Origin: Gemmatimonadota bacterium
GTDB lineage: Bacteria > Gemmatimonadota > Gemmatimonadetes > Longimicrobiales > Gaopeijiaceae
Length of the DNA: 64,000 bases
Assembly (NCBI GenBank): GCA_013002885.1
Contig: JABDLS010000042.1
Span: 1-64,000 of the forward strand
Direction of reading: 5' to 3'
The position numbers and the translations under genes are program-made. Positions 34,942-42,745 of the stretch are shown piece by piece. The notes beneath the pieces were generated by a model, which had not been told where the DNA came from, did no database searches, and worked only from the letters and a program-made list of their open reading frames with translations. Each line of letters starts with the position of its first letter. Position 1 is the stretch's first letter.

Positions 34942-37302
34942 ATGGGATGGGTGATCCGCCGCGCGGCACCCGCCGTCGTTGCCGTCGCCATGGCTCTCCC
35001 CTTGGCGCCGGTCGGTGCCCTGGCACAGGCGTCCACGGTGCAGGGTCAGATCCGGGATGAGGTGGGGTCGGCTGTCTTCGGGGCCACCGTCCTACTCTAC
35101 CGTGGCGACCGACTCGTGCACGGGGCCGACACCGATCGTCTGGGGTCTTTCCGGATCTCCGAGGTCTCGCCCGGCCCCTACGAGATGCGCGTGCAGGCCC
35201 TCGGCTACGCCGAGCTCGTCCAGGCCCTGGACGTGGGCTTTGCCACCACCGAGACCCTCGATCTTCGACTCCAGCAAAGCGCCCTCGAGCTCGAAGGGAT
35301 CTCGGTGGAGGCCGAACGGAGTCGCCAACGGCGTCGCTTCGAGGAAGTGCCCGGGCCCACCGTACGTGAGATGAATCGGAGCCAGGTACGGTGGGTGCCT
35401 GGCGTCGCCGAACCCGATCCCGTCCGAGCCATCGAGGTCCTACCGGGCGTGGTGTCCACGTCGGATTTCTCCGCTGCCTTCCATGTGCGCGGTGGGTCGC
35501 AGGATCAAAACCTCATCCTGCTGGACGGCATCCCCATCTTCTCCCCGTTCCATCTGGGTGGGCTCTTCTCGGTATTCAACGCCGACATGATCGACCGGGT
35601 GGAGCTGATGTCCGGTGGCTTTGCTGCGGAGCACGGCGGCCGGGTGTCCTCGGTCCTCGACATCGACTCGGACCCGGGGTCGGGCGACTTCGGAGTGGAC
35701 GGCGCCGTGTCGCTCCTCTCCAGTCGGGCCGCGGTCGCTGGCTCACTCCCGAAGAGCTTCGCCGACGCACTGGGGCATGCCAACGTCCGTTACCGTCTCT
35801 CGGCCCGGCGATCGTACTTCGACGTCCTTCTCAAGCCGGCGTTCGAGTTCCCCTATCATCTCACCGACCTTCAGGGCGTCATCGAGGGTTGGACCCGGTC
35901 CGGGGGGCGTGTCACGGTGTCCGCCTACAGTGGTGAGGACGTCTTTGCGCTGACGTCCGTGGATGACGAGGACTTCCCCCTCCGGGTCGACTGGGACTGG
36001 GGCAATGATGCCATCGGAGCCCGGTGGACCCAGCCAAGGTCGGGAGGTGGGTCCATAGACGTGCGGGCCAACTTCTCCCGCTATGGGACGGGTCTCATCT
36101 TCCCCGACTTCGGCGATACCGAGTTCGACAGCCGGATCCAGCAGGCACAGCTCCGAACCGACCTGGACTTCCGTCCGACCCCTCGGTGGTCGTTCCAGAC
36201 CGGCGCCACGGCCCAGCGGCTCTCCTACGGGAACTCCTTCCTCACCGGAGGGACGGACTTCGGCGGTGGACGGGGAACGGGGAACCTCCTGGGCAGCTAC
36301 GTCCAGGCTCGTTGGTCGAGTCCCAGAAAGTGGCTCGTCGAGGTGGGCCTCCGCGGAGACCTGTACGCTCCCGATCCTGGGTCGACCGTGTTCGAGCCGG
36401 CTCCCCGCTTCGCGGTGAAGCGCTTCCTCGGGAGCGGTGAGGTCGCCCTCAAGATGGCCGCCGGGCGCTACACCCAGTTCCTCCACTCTCTCAGAGACGA
36501 GGAATTGCCCCTCGGCCTCGACATCTGGGTACTCGCCGGTGCTCGAGCGCCCCACACGGTCTCAGATCAGATTCAGGTTGGTATCGAGGGCTTTCGGGAC
36601 ATCGACTGGTACTGGTCGGTGGAGGGGTATCTCCGCGAATTCGACGGCGTCGTGACCTTCAACGTCGCGGACGACCCCAACGACGATCGAGACGACATCC
36701 TCGGAGGGCGAGGCACGTCCTGGGGGGTGGATGCAATGCTCCGCAAGGAGACGGGCGACGTACAGGGCTGGATCGCCCTCTCCTTCCTCAAGGCCGAGCG
36801 GACGTTCCCGGACGTCATCTCCCCTCTGGAGGAGAAGCCCCGCGTAACCTACCCGCCCATCTTCGACCGGAGGCTCGATGCCGACCTGGTCCTCACGTAC
36901 CCGGGGCCATGGGGATGGACCGGCGGCGTACGCTGGAATCTCGGTACGGGCATCCCGTACACCCGGGCCTTGGGCTCCTATGCCTACTATCAGCCGCGCT
37001 ACGTGGAGGGTGGAGGACTCGATTGGACGGGTGACGACCAGGACGCCTCGGGCGGCTATGGCGTGGTCCTCGGGGCCCGCAACTCATCCCGGTACCCCAC
37101 CTATCACCGCCTCGATTTGAGCTTTCGGCGCACCTTCCCGAAGTCGTGGGGCTCGCTGACGCCGTATCTCAACCTCGTGAACGTCTACAACCAGCGTAAC
37201 GTCCTCTTCTACTTCTTCGAGTACGAGCAGGACCCTCCCGTTCGCTCGGGGATCTCCATGTTCCCGGTACTCCCCACCTTCGGTGTCGAGGTGTCGTTCT
37301 GA
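34942..37302 (+). CDS. TonB-dependent outer-membrane receptor with carboxypeptidase-regulatory-like domain
   Basis: This 786-residue outer-membrane receptor imports an unknown ligand using TonB energy. A signal peptide ends near VGALAQAS. Residues about 30-115 form a carboxypeptidase-regulatory-like beta-sandwich (VQGQIRDEVGSAVFGATVLL, then DRLGSFRISEVSPGPYEMRV). A plug domain follows (RAIEVLPGVVSTSDFSAAFH, VRGGSQDQNLILLDGIPIF), then the 22-strand barrel to the C-terminal EVSF, which ends in Phe. No SusD gene is present; instead a DUF4249-like lipoprotein overlaps at the stop by one base. A metal-responsive DtxR-type regulator is convergent 0.9 kb further on, so a metal or siderophore ligand is possible but unproven. 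Confidence 0.93.
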   Translation: MGWVIRRAAPAVVAVAMALPLAPVGALAQASTVQGQIRDEVGSAVFGATVLLYRGDRLVHGADTDRLGSFRISEVSPGPYEMRVQALGYAELVQALDVGFATTETLDLRLQQSALELEGISVEAERSRQRRRFEEVPGPTVREMNRSQVRWVPGVAEPDPVRAIEVLPGVVSTSDFSAAFHVRGGSQDQNLILLDGIPIFSPFHLGGLFSVFNADMIDRVELMSGGFAAEHGGRVSSVLDIDSDPGSGDFGVDGAVSLLSSRAAVAGSLPKSFADALGHANVRYRLSARRSYFDVLLKPAFEFPYHLTDLQGVIEGWTRSGGRVTVSAYSGEDVFALTSVDDEDFPLRVDWDWGNDAIGARWTQPRSGGGSIDVRANFSRYGTGLIFPDFGDTEFDSRIQQAQLRTDLDFRPTPRWSFQTGATAQRLSYGNSFLTGGTDFGGGRGTGNLLGSYVQARWSSPRKWLVEVGLRGDLYAPDPGSTVFEPAPRFAVKRFLGSGEVALKMAAGRYTQFLHSLRDEELPLGLDIWVLAGARAPHTVSDQIQVGIEGFRDIDWYWSVEGYLREFDGVVTFNVADDPNDDRDDILGGRGTSWGVDAMLRKETGDVQGWIALSFLKAERTFPDVISPLEEKPRVTYPPIFDRRLDADLVLTYPGPWGWTGGVRWNLGTGIPYTRALGSYAYYQPRYVEGGGLDWTGDDQDASGGYGVVLGARNSSRYPTYHRLDLSFRRTFPKSWGSLTPYLNLVNVYNQRNVLFYFFEYEQDPPVRSGISMFPVLPTFGVEVSF

Positions 37303-38237
37303 TGTCGCGCCTGGTGCTCACCGCGCTCGCCGTCGCCAGCTTCGCAGCGTGTGAACTGGAGGAGATCACCGTGGTCGACGTCGAAGAGGTTGTCCTGGCC
37401 GAGGTCTATGCAAACGTCGCCACCGACTTCGCCGACAATCAGCTCCTCGCTTTCCTCCACCAGACACTGGGAAGCGAAGACGTGGACGCGGCCGAGGCGG
37501 GCCTCGTGGGTGCCCGCATCACCGTGCGGCGGCCGTCCGACGGCCTGATCATCTCCCTGCGAAATGCGGCAATCACCGACTGCATCGAGGAGGATCGCGA
37601 CGACTTGCCCGAAGCATGCTTCCTCGCCGACTCCTTGGATGCCGCTCGCCTGCGACCGCGCGATCTCCTAACCCTGGAGGTCGATCTCGTCGACGGTGGA
37701 CGGATGGAGGGAGAGACCAGAGTGCCGGGTGACTTCGAGCTCCCGGGCTTTCCCACTCAATGTCGTCTGGCGCCTGACACGCTCCTTCCCATTCTCTGGA
37801 CGAGCGCCGAGGGAGCGTGGGCGTACATCAACGAAACGGCTATTTCCGGCCTCCCCGATGCGGTGAGGTCGGAGGGGATCATCTTCCGTGACGATCCACT
37901 GTACCTTCTCGGCCTCTCGATATCGGCGACAGACACCACCACCACCTTCCCATCGGAGTTCGGTGTCTTCAACCGGTTCGACCTCGATCAGCAGCTGGCC
38001 GTGCGACTCCAGCGGGGTCTACCGGCGGATGTCAGTGCCGAGATCACCGTGACGGCAGTCGATCGGAACTACGTGAACTGGGCCAGGGGCGGGAACTTCA
38101 ATCCGTCCGGTCAGGTGCGCGTTCCGAGCCTCAGAGGAGACGGATCGGGTGTCTTCGGCTCAACCGTGGGACGGCGGATCCTGCTCACCACTTCGTCGGG
38201 GTCCGGACTTCCAGCGTGCGCCTTGGAAGGCGGCTGA
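37302..38237 (+). CDS. DUF4249-like lipoprotein, partner of the TonB receptor
   Basis: This 311-residue exported lipoprotein has the signal MSRLVLTALAVASFAAC with Cys17 as the lipid anchor. The mature chain starts ELEEITVVDVEEVVLAEVYA and contains beta-rich segments with conserved-looking Cys residues and a C-terminal NYVNWARGGNFNPSG region. The layout and its position directly after a carboxypeptidase-domain TonB receptor match DUF4249 proteins of Bacteroidota, which are thought to sit on the receptor at the cell surface. The start codon overlaps the receptor stop (TGATG at 37300-37304). No ligand can be inferred. Assignment to DUF4249 is from pattern and context, not from a profile search. 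Confidence 0.72.
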   Translation: MSRLVLTALAVASFAACELEEITVVDVEEVVLAEVYANVATDFADNQLLAFLHQTLGSEDVDAAEAGLVGARITVRRPSDGLIISLRNAAITDCIEEDRDDLPEACFLADSLDAARLRPRDLLTLEVDLVDGGRMEGETRVPGDFELPGFPTQCRLAPDTLLPILWTSAEGAWAYINETAISGLPDAVRSEGIIFRDDPLYLLGLSISATDTTTTFPSEFGVFNRFDLDQQLAVRLQRGLPADVSAEITVTAVDRNYVNWARGGNFNPSGQVRVPSLRGDGSGVFGSTVGRRILLTTSSGSGLPACALEGG

Positions 38238-38243
38238 CGGGAT

Positions 38244-38921
38244 TCAACTTTCGTCGGGCACCACGTAGATGTGGCGCGCGAGCTCGTCGGGCACCTGCCG
38301 AGCTGCCTCGTCTCCGGTCACGGATACGTTCACGAAACCGTCCCCACGCGAGTCCTCGTTGACCACGACCTGGGCCCCGGGCACGAGGCCGCCCTCGGCC
38401 ATCGAGCGTAGATCCGAAGAGTCCTCGTCGCGGACGGCCCGGATCATGACCCGGTCTCCGGCTCGGGCATCGGCCAGGGTGGCCAGGTTCGTCGGCTCGA
38501 TGTCGCCGGCCCTCGTCGGGATGGGCGCACCGTGGGGGTCGTGACTCGGGAAGTCCAGGGCGCCAGCCATCTGCTCGATGAGCTTGTCCGACGCCGCATG
38601 TTCGAGGCGCTCTGCTTCGTCGTGGACGTCGTCCCAGCTGTAGCCGAGGCGCTCGCACAGGTAGGTCTCGAGGATGCGGTGTCGCCGGAGGATCTTGAGG
38701 GCTTCGACGGTGCCGGGCTCCGTGAGGCGGACACCCTTGTACGGTACATGCTCAACCAGCCCGGATTCGGCCAGTCGCTTGATCATGCCCGTCACCGACG
38801 CCGGCTGGATGTCCAGGGCCTCGGCGATGGCAGATGTCGATGCGGGGTCACCGGTGTCGCACAGGGCGTAGATCGCCTTGAGATAGTCTTCGACAGAACG
38901 GGATAGGGGCCGCGCACTCAT
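38244..38921 (-). CDS. DtxR/MntR-type metal-dependent transcriptional regulator
   Basis: This 225-residue regulator has the DtxR family layout. A winged helix covers residues 1-70 (SVEDYLKAIYAL, TSAIAEALDIQPASVTGMIK, VEHVPYKGVRLTEPG). A metal-binding dimerisation domain follows with RRHRILETYLCERLGYSWDD, a HDEAERLEHAAS metal-site helix and CxxH/DP-type ligands in DFPSHDPHGAPIP. An SH3-like FeoA domain ends the protein (residues about 150-225). It represses or activates genes in response to Fe2+ or Mn2+. It is convergent with the TonB receptor pair and divergent from the anchored protein/pilin pair; palindromes in the shared promoter region at 38973-39006 may be its operators. Confidence 0.93.
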   Translation of the reverse strand: MSARPLSRSVEDYLKAIYALCDTGDPASTSAIAEALDIQPASVTGMIKRLAESGLVEHVPYKGVRLTEPGTVEALKILRRHRILETYLCERLGYSWDDVHDEAERLEHAASDKLIEQMAGALDFPSHDPHGAPIPTRAGDIEPTNLATLADARAGDRVMIRAVRDEDSSDLRSMAEGGLVPGAQVVVNEDSRGDGFVNVSVTGDEAARQVPDELARHIYVVPDES

Positions 38922-38972
38922 GCTCGAAGCTAACCGTCGTCGATCGGGGTCGTCGAGTCGGGCACCCCGAGC

Positions 38973-38986
38973 AAAGAATATTCTTT
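38973..38986. promoter_or_regulatory. candidate DtxR-family operator palindrome
   Basis: AAAGAATATTCTTT is a perfect 14-bp palindrome about 52 bp upstream of the DtxR-type gene and 108 bp upstream of 39094. The AT-rich site stands out against the GC-rich surroundings. It is a plausible autoregulatory operator; its TATTCT on the minus strand could also serve as a -10 element. Confidence 0.45.
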
Positions 38987-38995
38987 TACCGGTGC

Positions 38996-39006
38996 GTATC
39001 GGATAC
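38996..39006. promoter_or_regulatory. second inverted repeat in the DtxR divergent promoter
   Basis: GTATC-G-GATAC is a perfect 5+5 inverted repeat with a one-base centre, ten bases from the AAAGAATATTCTTT palindrome. It may be part of the same regulatory region, but chance cannot be excluded for a repeat this short. Confidence 0.3.
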
Positions 39007-39093
39007 CATCTTTAGGACGCCGTTCACGTCCAACCTCTCTTCTCCGAGGTCGTTTCTTCGCGCCCCGCTCCAGGCGGACTTGCAACGAAGCCC

Positions 39094-39606
39094 ATGCCCG
39101 ATCGCGACCAGGTAAAGCCGTATCACTCCAAGGAGACCGCCCCGGGCCAGGAGGCCGCGGACGTGGTCGCCGAGGTCTTGAAGCATGCCGAGGCAAGGGA
39201 GCAGGCCTCGAAGAAGAAGGTCGTTCCCAAGGGGCCGCCCAAGTGGACGTTGCCTCTGACCTTGAATCTCGGCGTCCTGGCGTTGTACTTCCTCATTGCC
39301 CAGCCCGACTTCCTGGTCCTCAATCCTGTGGAAGACCCGCGTGCGTCGGCGGAGGTCATCGAGGCGGAGAAGCGCGGTCTGTACATCGAGATCATGAAGC
39401 TCCTCAATTACCAGAGCGAGAACGGCCGTCTCCCTGCCACGCTGGCGGAGATGGGCAGTCCGCTGGCCGAGCAGGGCGTGGATTACACCGTGCAGGGGGA
39501 CTCGAGCTTCCTGCTCATCAAGACGGTGCAGGGCGAGACCCTCGTGTTCGACTCGGCTCAGGACGACCCGGCCACGTGGGTTGGAAACTTCCAGATTCCG
39601 GGGTGA
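39094..39606 (+). CDS. membrane-anchored protein adjacent to a prepilin, unknown
   Basis: This 170-residue protein has a charged N-terminus (residues 1-50, rich in Lys/Glu), one hydrophobic segment near 53-70 (LPLTLNLGVLALYFLIAQPD) and an exported or cytosolic C-terminal domain of about 95 residues starting EDPRASAEVIEAEKRGLYIE. The region KLLNYQSENGRLPATLAEMG resembles the substrate-like repeat seen in type II secretion pseudopilins (the YxxxNGxLP turn). No family is named. The stop overlaps the prepilin start by one base (TGATG), so they are made together, and it may be a pilus-assembly partner or a variant pseudopilin lacking the cleavage motif. Confidence 0.65.
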   Translation: MPDRDQVKPYHSKETAPGQEAADVVAEVLKHAEAREQASKKKVVPKGPPKWTLPLTLNLGVLALYFLIAQPDFLVLNPVEDPRASAEVIEAEKRGLYIEIMKLLNYQSENGRLPATLAEMGSPLAEQGVDYTVQGDSSFLLIKTVQGETLVFDSAQDDPATWVGNFQIPG

Positions 39607-40091
39607 TGACCATGCGATCCACGAGCGGCGGACGTCGGCGAGCCAGGAACGGCTTCTCCCTCATCGAGCTCCTCATGGCAATGTCCATAATGGGCATTCT
39701 GGCTGGGCTGGCGATCCCGAACCTGCGCACCATGACGTTCCGGGCCCGGGCCGCGTCCGTTTCGGGCGACATCGATGTGGTCCGAGTCGCCATCTCGCAG
39801 TACAACGCCGACCAGAACGCATGGCCAGCCGAGGCGGCCAACGGCGTAGTCCCGCCGGAGTTGTCGACCCACCTCCCAGAGGGCTTCTCTTTTCAGGGTG
39901 AAGGGTTCGAGCTCGACTACGAGGCCCTTTCCCCGGTGGTCATCCCTGGTGACCCTTCCACGACGCAGGTCATAGGTGTTGCGGTGACCGCCGACACCGA
40001 TGAGCTGTCCAATGCCATTGTCGAGCTCCTCGGCGGGGGCATCATCTTCTCCACGGGCCGACGCCACACCTTCGTCATCTTCCGTAGCTAG
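39606..40091 (+). CDS. type IV prepilin / type II secretion pseudopilin-like protein
   Basis: This 161-residue prepilin has the N-terminal methylation motif RNG-FSLIELLMAMSIMGILAG, with the prepilin peptidase cleavage after Gly16 and the conserved Glu at position +5. The hydrophobic helix continues into LAIPNLRTM, and then the globular part starts SVSGDIDVVRVAISQYNADQ. No peptidase, ATPase or secretin gene is nearby, so its machine must be encoded elsewhere. It is coupled to the preceding anchored protein by a TGATG overlap, which suggests they work together. Confidence 0.88.
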   Translation: MTMRSTSGGRRRARNGFSLIELLMAMSIMGILAGLAIPNLRTMTFRARAASVSGDIDVVRVAISQYNADQNAWPAEAANGVVPPELSTHLPEGFSFQGEGFELDYEALSPVVIPGDPSTTQVIGVAVTADTDELSNAIVELLGGGIIFSTGRRHTFVIFRS

Positions 40092-40178
40092 AAGACCGGA
40101 TCGCGGCAGGCCGCACGGATGTGACAAACCGGATGGGTCGGTGTATGACTGTGCGACCACTTCACCGGGCATTCCGCC

Positions 40179-40616
40179 ATGCGATACGAAAAATCCACCG
40201 AGGGAATCCGGGTCCAGGTGCGGCCCCGCTACTCCCTGGCCGACTCGGATCCGGCCGACGGGATGTTCGTCTTCGCGTATACGGTCACCATGGCGAACGA
40301 GAGTGACGACACCGCCCAGCTCCTCTTCCGCCACTGGCAGATCCACGACGCAGCCGGCGACGACTCCACGGTGGACGGTGAGGGCGTCATCGGTGAACAG
40401 CCGATCCTCGCACCCGGTGAGTCCCACGAGTATCAGAGCTACTGCGTGCTGCGGTCGCCGGTGGGATACATGGAGGGGTACTACACTTTCGCCCGGCGGA
40501 GTGGCGAGGAGTTCCGAGTCGAGGTCCCGCGCTTCCACCTCAACGGCCCCTTGGTCCTGCCCGGGACATACTCACCGGTCTTCGACGACGAAGAAGAGCC
40601 TGACGTCCTCCACTGA
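40179..40616 (+). CDS. apaG: ApaG family protein
   Basis: This 145-residue protein has a fibronectin III-like ApaG fold. It reads YEKSTEGIRVQVRPRYSLAD at the N-terminus and has the signature motifs NESDDTAQLLFRHWQIHDA, GEGVIGEQPILAPGESHEY and GYMEGYYTFARRSGE, with the C-terminal PLVLPGTYSPVF. ApaG proteins are linked to Mg2+/Co2+ homeostasis in enterobacteria; the molecular role is unsettled. Length is normal (about 125-145). It stands alone here; no apaH or ksgA (rsmA) is adjacent. Confidence 0.93.
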   Translation: MRYEKSTEGIRVQVRPRYSLADSDPADGMFVFAYTVTMANESDDTAQLLFRHWQIHDAAGDDSTVDGEGVIGEQPILAPGESHEYQSYCVLRSPVGYMEGYYTFARRSGEEFRVEVPRFHLNGPLVLPGTYSPVFDDEEEPDVLH

Positions 40617-40749
40617 CGTGCGCTCCTGCCCGCCCGTTCGCCGGGCTCGCCGGGGGATGCCGTCAGCTGTGTCCCGTGGAACCCCCTCCATTGTCGCGGT
40701 TAATCGATGACGGCCTACCCGAGTCCCGAACAGTTGAGCAAAAATCACC

Positions 40750-40947
40750 GTGGATGACTCCGTCGCCATCGATGCCAAACGGATCCTGCTTCGCTACGGT
40801 GCCCCCATCGTCATCCTCGACGACGTGACCGAGGCGCATCGGATCGAGTTTGCACGTGAGATCGCCAAGACTTCATTGCCCGAGCGTCAGACGCGGCTCC
40901 GTGAGCTCCTGGTGGAGCACGGCTACATCGTCGAAGAAGACGACTGA
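40750..40947 (+). CDS. small acidic protein of unknown function
   Basis: This 65-codon frame starts at GTG 40750 and is the only convincing reading in the 390 bp between apaG and the convergent glycosidase-like gene. The product opens MDDSVAIDAKRILLRYGAPI and ends in an acidic VEEDD. It contains a short hydrophobic patch followed by an amphipathic helix (RQTRLRELLVEHG). No family is recognised, and no clear ribosome-binding site precedes it. The codon third positions are GC-rich as in its neighbours, which supports coding. It is probably a small regulatory or structural protein, unconfirmed. Confidence 0.45.
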   Translation: MDDSVAIDAKRILLRYGAPIVILDDVTEAHRIEFAREIAKTSLPERQTRLRELLVEHGYIVEEDD

Positions 40948-41002
40948 AACCTGGCGGGTGGGTCTCGTACGGGCCGACCGCTGCTCCGTCTCTGATATCC
41001 TG

Positions 41003-42742
41003 TCAGACCTTCGAGCGGGCTATCTCGACGACCCGGAGGGCATCGAGCGGGAGTTGAACCGGGACCACAGTCCGGGACCCTGATGCCCGGGCATCGAGCT
41101 CGGCGACTCCTCCGTCGATGCGGACCTCCCTCGGTCTGCCGGACATCGAAGGCTCGAAGATCACGAGTGGCGGCACGGCTGCGGACTCGGGCACCAGTTC
41201 GTAGCGCAGGATCTCCGGTGTTGCCGAAAAGCGGAGCTTGATGGTGCTGCTACCCACCCTGATGCCCGACGCCTCGAAGCGCGTGAGGTGACTCGGTAGC
41301 CTCGGCGCTATTCGGATCCGTCCTGCAGCCGCGTCGGCTCTCACACCGAGGATCCCCGAGGTCAGGTCGAGGAGCAGTCCGGCCGTGGCAGAACCGCCGC
41401 TCCCCGATGGACTCCCCCCCCCGGGCCCCTGTTCAGGCGAGCCCCCGGCTGCCCGTGGGTGCCCTTCGTCCCAGAGCGTGACGATGCGCCCGGAGCCGTC
41501 CACCAAACGATCTCGCCACGCCATCCAGGCGGCGTCGGGGCTCACGGCGTCGGCGCTGGGGTCTCCTGCGAGGAGCCTGCGGAGGAGCGTGGTGGCGAGA
41601 CCGTCGACGTCGGGCTGCGAGCGGCGGGCCATGGGCAGAGACCGGCCCGCGGAGGGAAGGGGTCGCCCTCCAGCCGTTCCGTCGTGCCGCGAGGGGGACG
41701 GCGGATCGGTGTCCGCCTCCCCGAGGGCACGGAGTCTCGAGACGGACGCGGCGTCTCCTGCGAGATGGAGCGCATCGGCCAACTCGACGGCGGTGAGCGC
41801 CACGAGGCTCGAAGGTGGGGGCGCCCGTGTCGCCCAGCGAGAGGCGTACTCCCGCGCCCGGCTCGTCTCGCCGAAGACGGCGGCGTGTCGTGCCGCGAGG
41901 AGGGCTCGCTCGACCGAGTCCTGGGCCATGGAACCGAGAACGGCCAGGCTCGAGTCCCGGTCTCCTACGGCAGTCGCCGCGAGGCCGATGGAGAGAGCTG
42001 CGCCTTCGTCGACTCCAACGGTGATACGTCGAGCTTGTCCAAAGAGACGGACCCTCAACCAGGCTACGGCGTCGTCGATGTCGGCGACCCCTGTCCGGAT
42101 CTCGAGGCCTTCAGCCGGCCCGGCCGCCGCTCGAATGGCGTGGCTCCGGGCGTGCTTCGCCGCGGCCATCGATGTACGTCGCCCGTCCTTGTCCCCCACT
42201 GCGAGGATCAGAGATGCGTGAGCGCTGGCGGTTGGTCGGAATACCACCTGGACCACCCCCTCGACGACGTCCAGGCGGACTTCGGCTGCAGGTGGCACCA
42301 GCCTGATCTCCATCGGAGGGGTTCCCGAATCCCGGCCACCCTCCAGAATGACGGATCCCTCGTCGGTAACACGCGGGCCGGCGGCGACTTCGTGCAGAAG
42401 CACGACGATGGAGGGGGGGAGCGCTTCGCGGCTTCCCTTCCATTGGACGACGGCGAGAGGAAGCGTCGGTAGCGCGAGGGCCGTCTCGACGACTTGGCCG
42501 CCAGCGGAGGTGAACTCCCGCCTGGCCATCCCCGGGAAGAGGAGGACGTTGGCGGCCATGCCCATGGTTTCCGGACGGATCGTGACGAGCGGGCGTCCAC
42601 CGCGACCCACGTCGAGCTCCGGCCGGCTCGCAACCCCCCGCACCCAGATCGACTCCCCCTCCGCGAGAAAGGGAAAGACCCCGGCGGGCCGCGCGTCGTG
42701 CAGTCCGGTGAGCCCGACATCGATGAGGGGAATCGAGTCCAT
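41003..42742 (-). CDS. six-hairpin-glycosidase-like protein of unknown function
   Basis: This 579-residue protein resembles the N-terminal beta-sandwich plus (alpha/alpha)6 barrel of glycoside hydrolases such as GH15/78/95-like enzymes, but I cannot assign a catalytic Glu/Asp pair. The N-terminal 200 residues are beta-rich, and the helical middle (about 210-380) has Ala-rich hairpin helices (DDAVAWLRVRLFGQARRITV, LAVLGSMAQDSVERALLAAR). A Gly/Ser-rich low-complexity linker follows (ending in GGGSPSGSGGSATAG), and then a C-terminal beta domain (GILGVRADAAAGRIRIAPRL, FEASGIRVGSSTIKLRF). No signal peptide is seen. It follows the ATPase gene by only 3 bp on the same strand. It may be an inactive or unusual relative. 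Confidence 0.7.
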   Translation of the reverse strand: MDSIPLIDVGLTGLHDARPAGVFPFLAEGESIWVRGVASRPELDVGRGGRPLVTIRPETMGMAANVLLFPGMARREFTSAGGQVVETALALPTLPLAVVQWKGSREALPPSIVVLLHEVAAGPRVTDEGSVILEGGRDSGTPPMEIRLVPPAAEVRLDVVEGVVQVVFRPTASAHASLILAVGDKDGRRTSMAAAKHARSHAIRAAAGPAEGLEIRTGVADIDDAVAWLRVRLFGQARRITVGVDEGAALSIGLAATAVGDRDSSLAVLGSMAQDSVERALLAARHAAVFGETSRAREYASRWATRAPPPSSLVALTAVELADALHLAGDAASVSRLRALGEADTDPPSPSRHDGTAGGRPLPSAGRSLPMARRSQPDVDGLATTLLRRLLAGDPSADAVSPDAAWMAWRDRLVDGSGRIVTLWDEGHPRAAGGSPEQGPGGGSPSGSGGSATAGLLLDLTSGILGVRADAAAGRIRIAPRLPSHLTRFEASGIRVGSSTIKLRFSATPEILRYELVPESAAVPPLVIFEPSMSGRPREVRIDGGVAELDARASGSRTVVPVQLPLDALRVVEIARSKV

Positions 42743-42745
42743 CGT

